A DNA stretch of 34,307 bases from NCBI GenBank assembly GCA_040400005.1, contig JBBARC010000041.1:1-34307 (forward strand). The letters run 5' to 3'. Below the pieces are notes generated by a model. It worked only from the letters and a program-made list of their open reading frames with translations, did no database searches and was not told the origin of the DNA. Each line of letters begins with the position of its first letter. Position 1 is the stretch's first letter. This DNA comes from JBBARC01 sp040400005 (lineage in GTDB: Bacteria > Pseudomonadota > Alphaproteobacteria > Acetobacterales > Acetobacteraceae). Below, in pieces: positions 33,107 to 34,307 of the stretch. The position numbers were made by a program, and so were the translations under genes.

Positions 33107-34119
33107 CACACATCTCGCAAAACCACTCACCCGTATCCGCAGGCGCGCAAGGCCGCGCCACCACCCTCAGCTTCGGCGACAACGCCCTGCTCGGCCAGTT
33201 GCTCGGCGAACACGACCGCAATCTGGTGCGGCTGGAACAGGGCTTTGGCGTGCGGCTAGCCTGCCGCGGCAACCGCTTAGCCATCAGCGGCGAACCAGGG
33301 GCGGTGGCCGCCACCGAAGCGGCGCTGAAAAGCCTGTGGCAGCGGCTAGAACGCGGCCAGGGTGTGGCCAGCTGCGATGTCGATGCGGCCATCCGCATGT
33401 TAACCGCCAGCGAAGATGATCCGCGCCTGCCACTATCCGATCTGCCCGCCATCCGCACCCGCCGTGGTGCCGTTGGCCCGCGCTCCCCCGGCCAGTTTGC
33501 CTATATGGAAACACTTAGCCGCCACGACATGGTATTTGCCTTAGGCCCGGCCGGCACCGGCAAAACCTATTTGGCCGTCGCCCAAGCGGTGGCCATGCTG
33601 CTGGCCGGCCGGGTGGAACGCATCGTGCTGTGCCGCCCAGCCGTTGAAGCCGGCGAACGCCTGGGTTTTCTGCCCGGCGACCTGAAAGAAAAAATCGACC
33701 CCTATTTGCGCCCGCTCTACGATGCCCTGCACGACATGATGCCGGGCGATCAGGTGCTGCGCCGCATGGGCACCGGCGAAATTGAAGTGGCACCGCTGGC
33801 CTTTATGCGCGGCCGCACCCTGGCCCACGCCTTTGTCATTCTCGATGAAGCGCAAAACACCACCGAAGCCCAAATGAAGATGTTCCTCACCCGCATGGGC
33901 GATGGCACCCGCATGGTGGTCACCGGCGACCTCACCCAAATCGATCTACCCACCGGCACCCGATCAGGCCTGCGCGATGCGGTGGAAACCCTGGAAGGCG
34001 TGCAAGGCATCGGCTTCACCCGCTTCTCCACCCGCGATGTGGTGCGCCACCCGCTGGTCGGCCGCATCGTTGATGCGTATGATCAACGCGCAACCGCAGC
34101 GCGGGAGTTACACAGGTGA
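33103..34119 (+). CDS. ybeZ: PhoH-family ATPase (PhoH-like, YbeZ type)
   Basis: A 338-residue P-loop protein. The N-terminal KH-like part precedes the Walker A motif GPAGTGKT and Walker B AFVILDEAQNT, with VVTGDLTQIDLP after it. PhoH/YbeZ works with the YbeY nuclease in rRNA maturation in other bacteria. The start is TTG 33103, sharing TTGA with the miaB stop, so initiation is probably coupled; GGAAAAGG lies upstream. The next gene expected, ybeY, is not present before the window ends and is replaced by the repeat at 34143. Confidence 0.92.
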   Translation: MTHISQNHSPVSAGAQGRATTLSFGDNALLGQLLGEHDRNLVRLEQGFGVRLACRGNRLAISGEPGAVAATEAALKSLWQRLERGQGVASCDVDAAIRMLTASEDDPRLPLSDLPAIRTRRGAVGPRSPGQFAYMETLSRHDMVFALGPAGTGKTYLAVAQAVAMLLAGRVERIVLCRPAVEAGERLGFLPGDLKEKIDPYLRPLYDALHDMMPGDQVLRRMGTGEIEVAPLAFMRGRTLAHAFVILDEAQNTTEAQMKMFLTRMGDGTRMVVTGDLTQIDLPTGTRSGLRDAVETLEGVQGIGFTRFSTRDVVRHPLVGRIVDAYDQRATAARELHR

Positions 34120-34142
34120 AATGCACGGGTTAAGGGAAGACT

Positions 34143-34274
34143 CTTCTTTTTCTGAAGAAAAAGAAGCAAAAAGACTTTTATCATGCTGGGCCTGGGGCAA
34201 CGCTGCCACCGCGCTCACCGAGCCAGCGTTAAAAAAGTCTTTTTTGTTTCTTTTTTCGTAACTGCCCAGGTAGG
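34143..34274 (-). repeat. Dispersed palindromic repeat, copy 6 (after phoH)
   Basis: The inverse of copy 1. The hairpin end comes first on the plus strand: CTTCTTTTTC (34143-34152), loop TGAA and GAAAAAGAAG (34157-34166). The arm CAAAAAGACTTTTAT and the conserved centre GGGGCAACGCTGCCACC follow. The plain end at 34233-34274 is the perfect reverse complement of copy 1 bases 33-74, 42 bases. The rest of the window (34275-34307) holds nothing recognisable. Confidence 0.75.
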
Positions 34275-34307
34275 CGACTCGGATAGTAATTGACCGGTTA
34301 CGGTGTG

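Overview
The window reads as chromosomal DNA of an alphaproteobacterium, most likely Rhodospirillales and close to Acetobacteraceae. The evidence is the gene neighbourhoods (metX-metW, trxB-lysR-greB, rplY-pth-ychF, nadD-rsfS-rlmH, aroA-cmk, miaB-phoH), a high-GC coding style and the protein sequences. Placement at family level is inference. No rRNA, tRNA, CRISPR array, integrase or transposase gene was seen.

Layout. 209-1963: methionine pair metX-metW. 1999-4498: a small accessory block with an orphan HigA-type regulator and two tandem, probably exported, double retropepsin-like proteins. 4499-4931: a gene-free stretch with a strong intrinsic terminator that may end a small RNA. 4932-8812: arfB, then greB, lysR and trxB on the minus strand, then rplY. 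8837-12208: pth, ychF, a DUF3297 protein and a nucleoside (CNT) transporter. 12213-14132, minus strand: nadD-rsfS-rlmH. 14184-17298: two tandem paralogous sulfotransferases, each with a 100-N assembly gap in its 3' end; the first lies inside a 12-bp tandem array coding for Ser-Asp-Ser-Ser. 17330-19293: aroA-cmk, overlapping by 4 bp. 19406-22162: a divergent module (DUF6285 protein and phosphotransferase leftwards, acyl-CoA dehydrogenase rightwards) that matches the LvaB/LvaA/LvaC set for 4-hydroxyacyl-CoA breakdown. 22356-29253: a polyamine cluster (aldehyde dehydrogenase, aminotransferase, then an ABC importer in the order permease, permease, ATPase, binding protein). 29284-34119: YbgC-type thioesterase, small membrane protein, cold-shock protein, PlsC-like acyltransferase, miaB and phoH.

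The most interesting signal outside the genes is a dispersed family of structured, palindromic, MITE-like repeats, with six full or partial copies in about 34 kb, all between genes (copies 1-6 at about 33-193, 7927-8050, 12694-12850, 19302-19340, 22203-22267 and 34143-34274). The full copies have inverted arms built around AAAAGACTTTT, a conserved centre and a terminal 9-10 bp hairpin with a TTCA/TGAA loop. One copy carries compensatory changes in that hairpin. Another has 11-bp inverted termini and a 13-bp flanking direct repeat, and splits rsfS from rlmH. Copies 1 and 6 lie at the two ends of the window in opposite orientation and share 42 identical bases.
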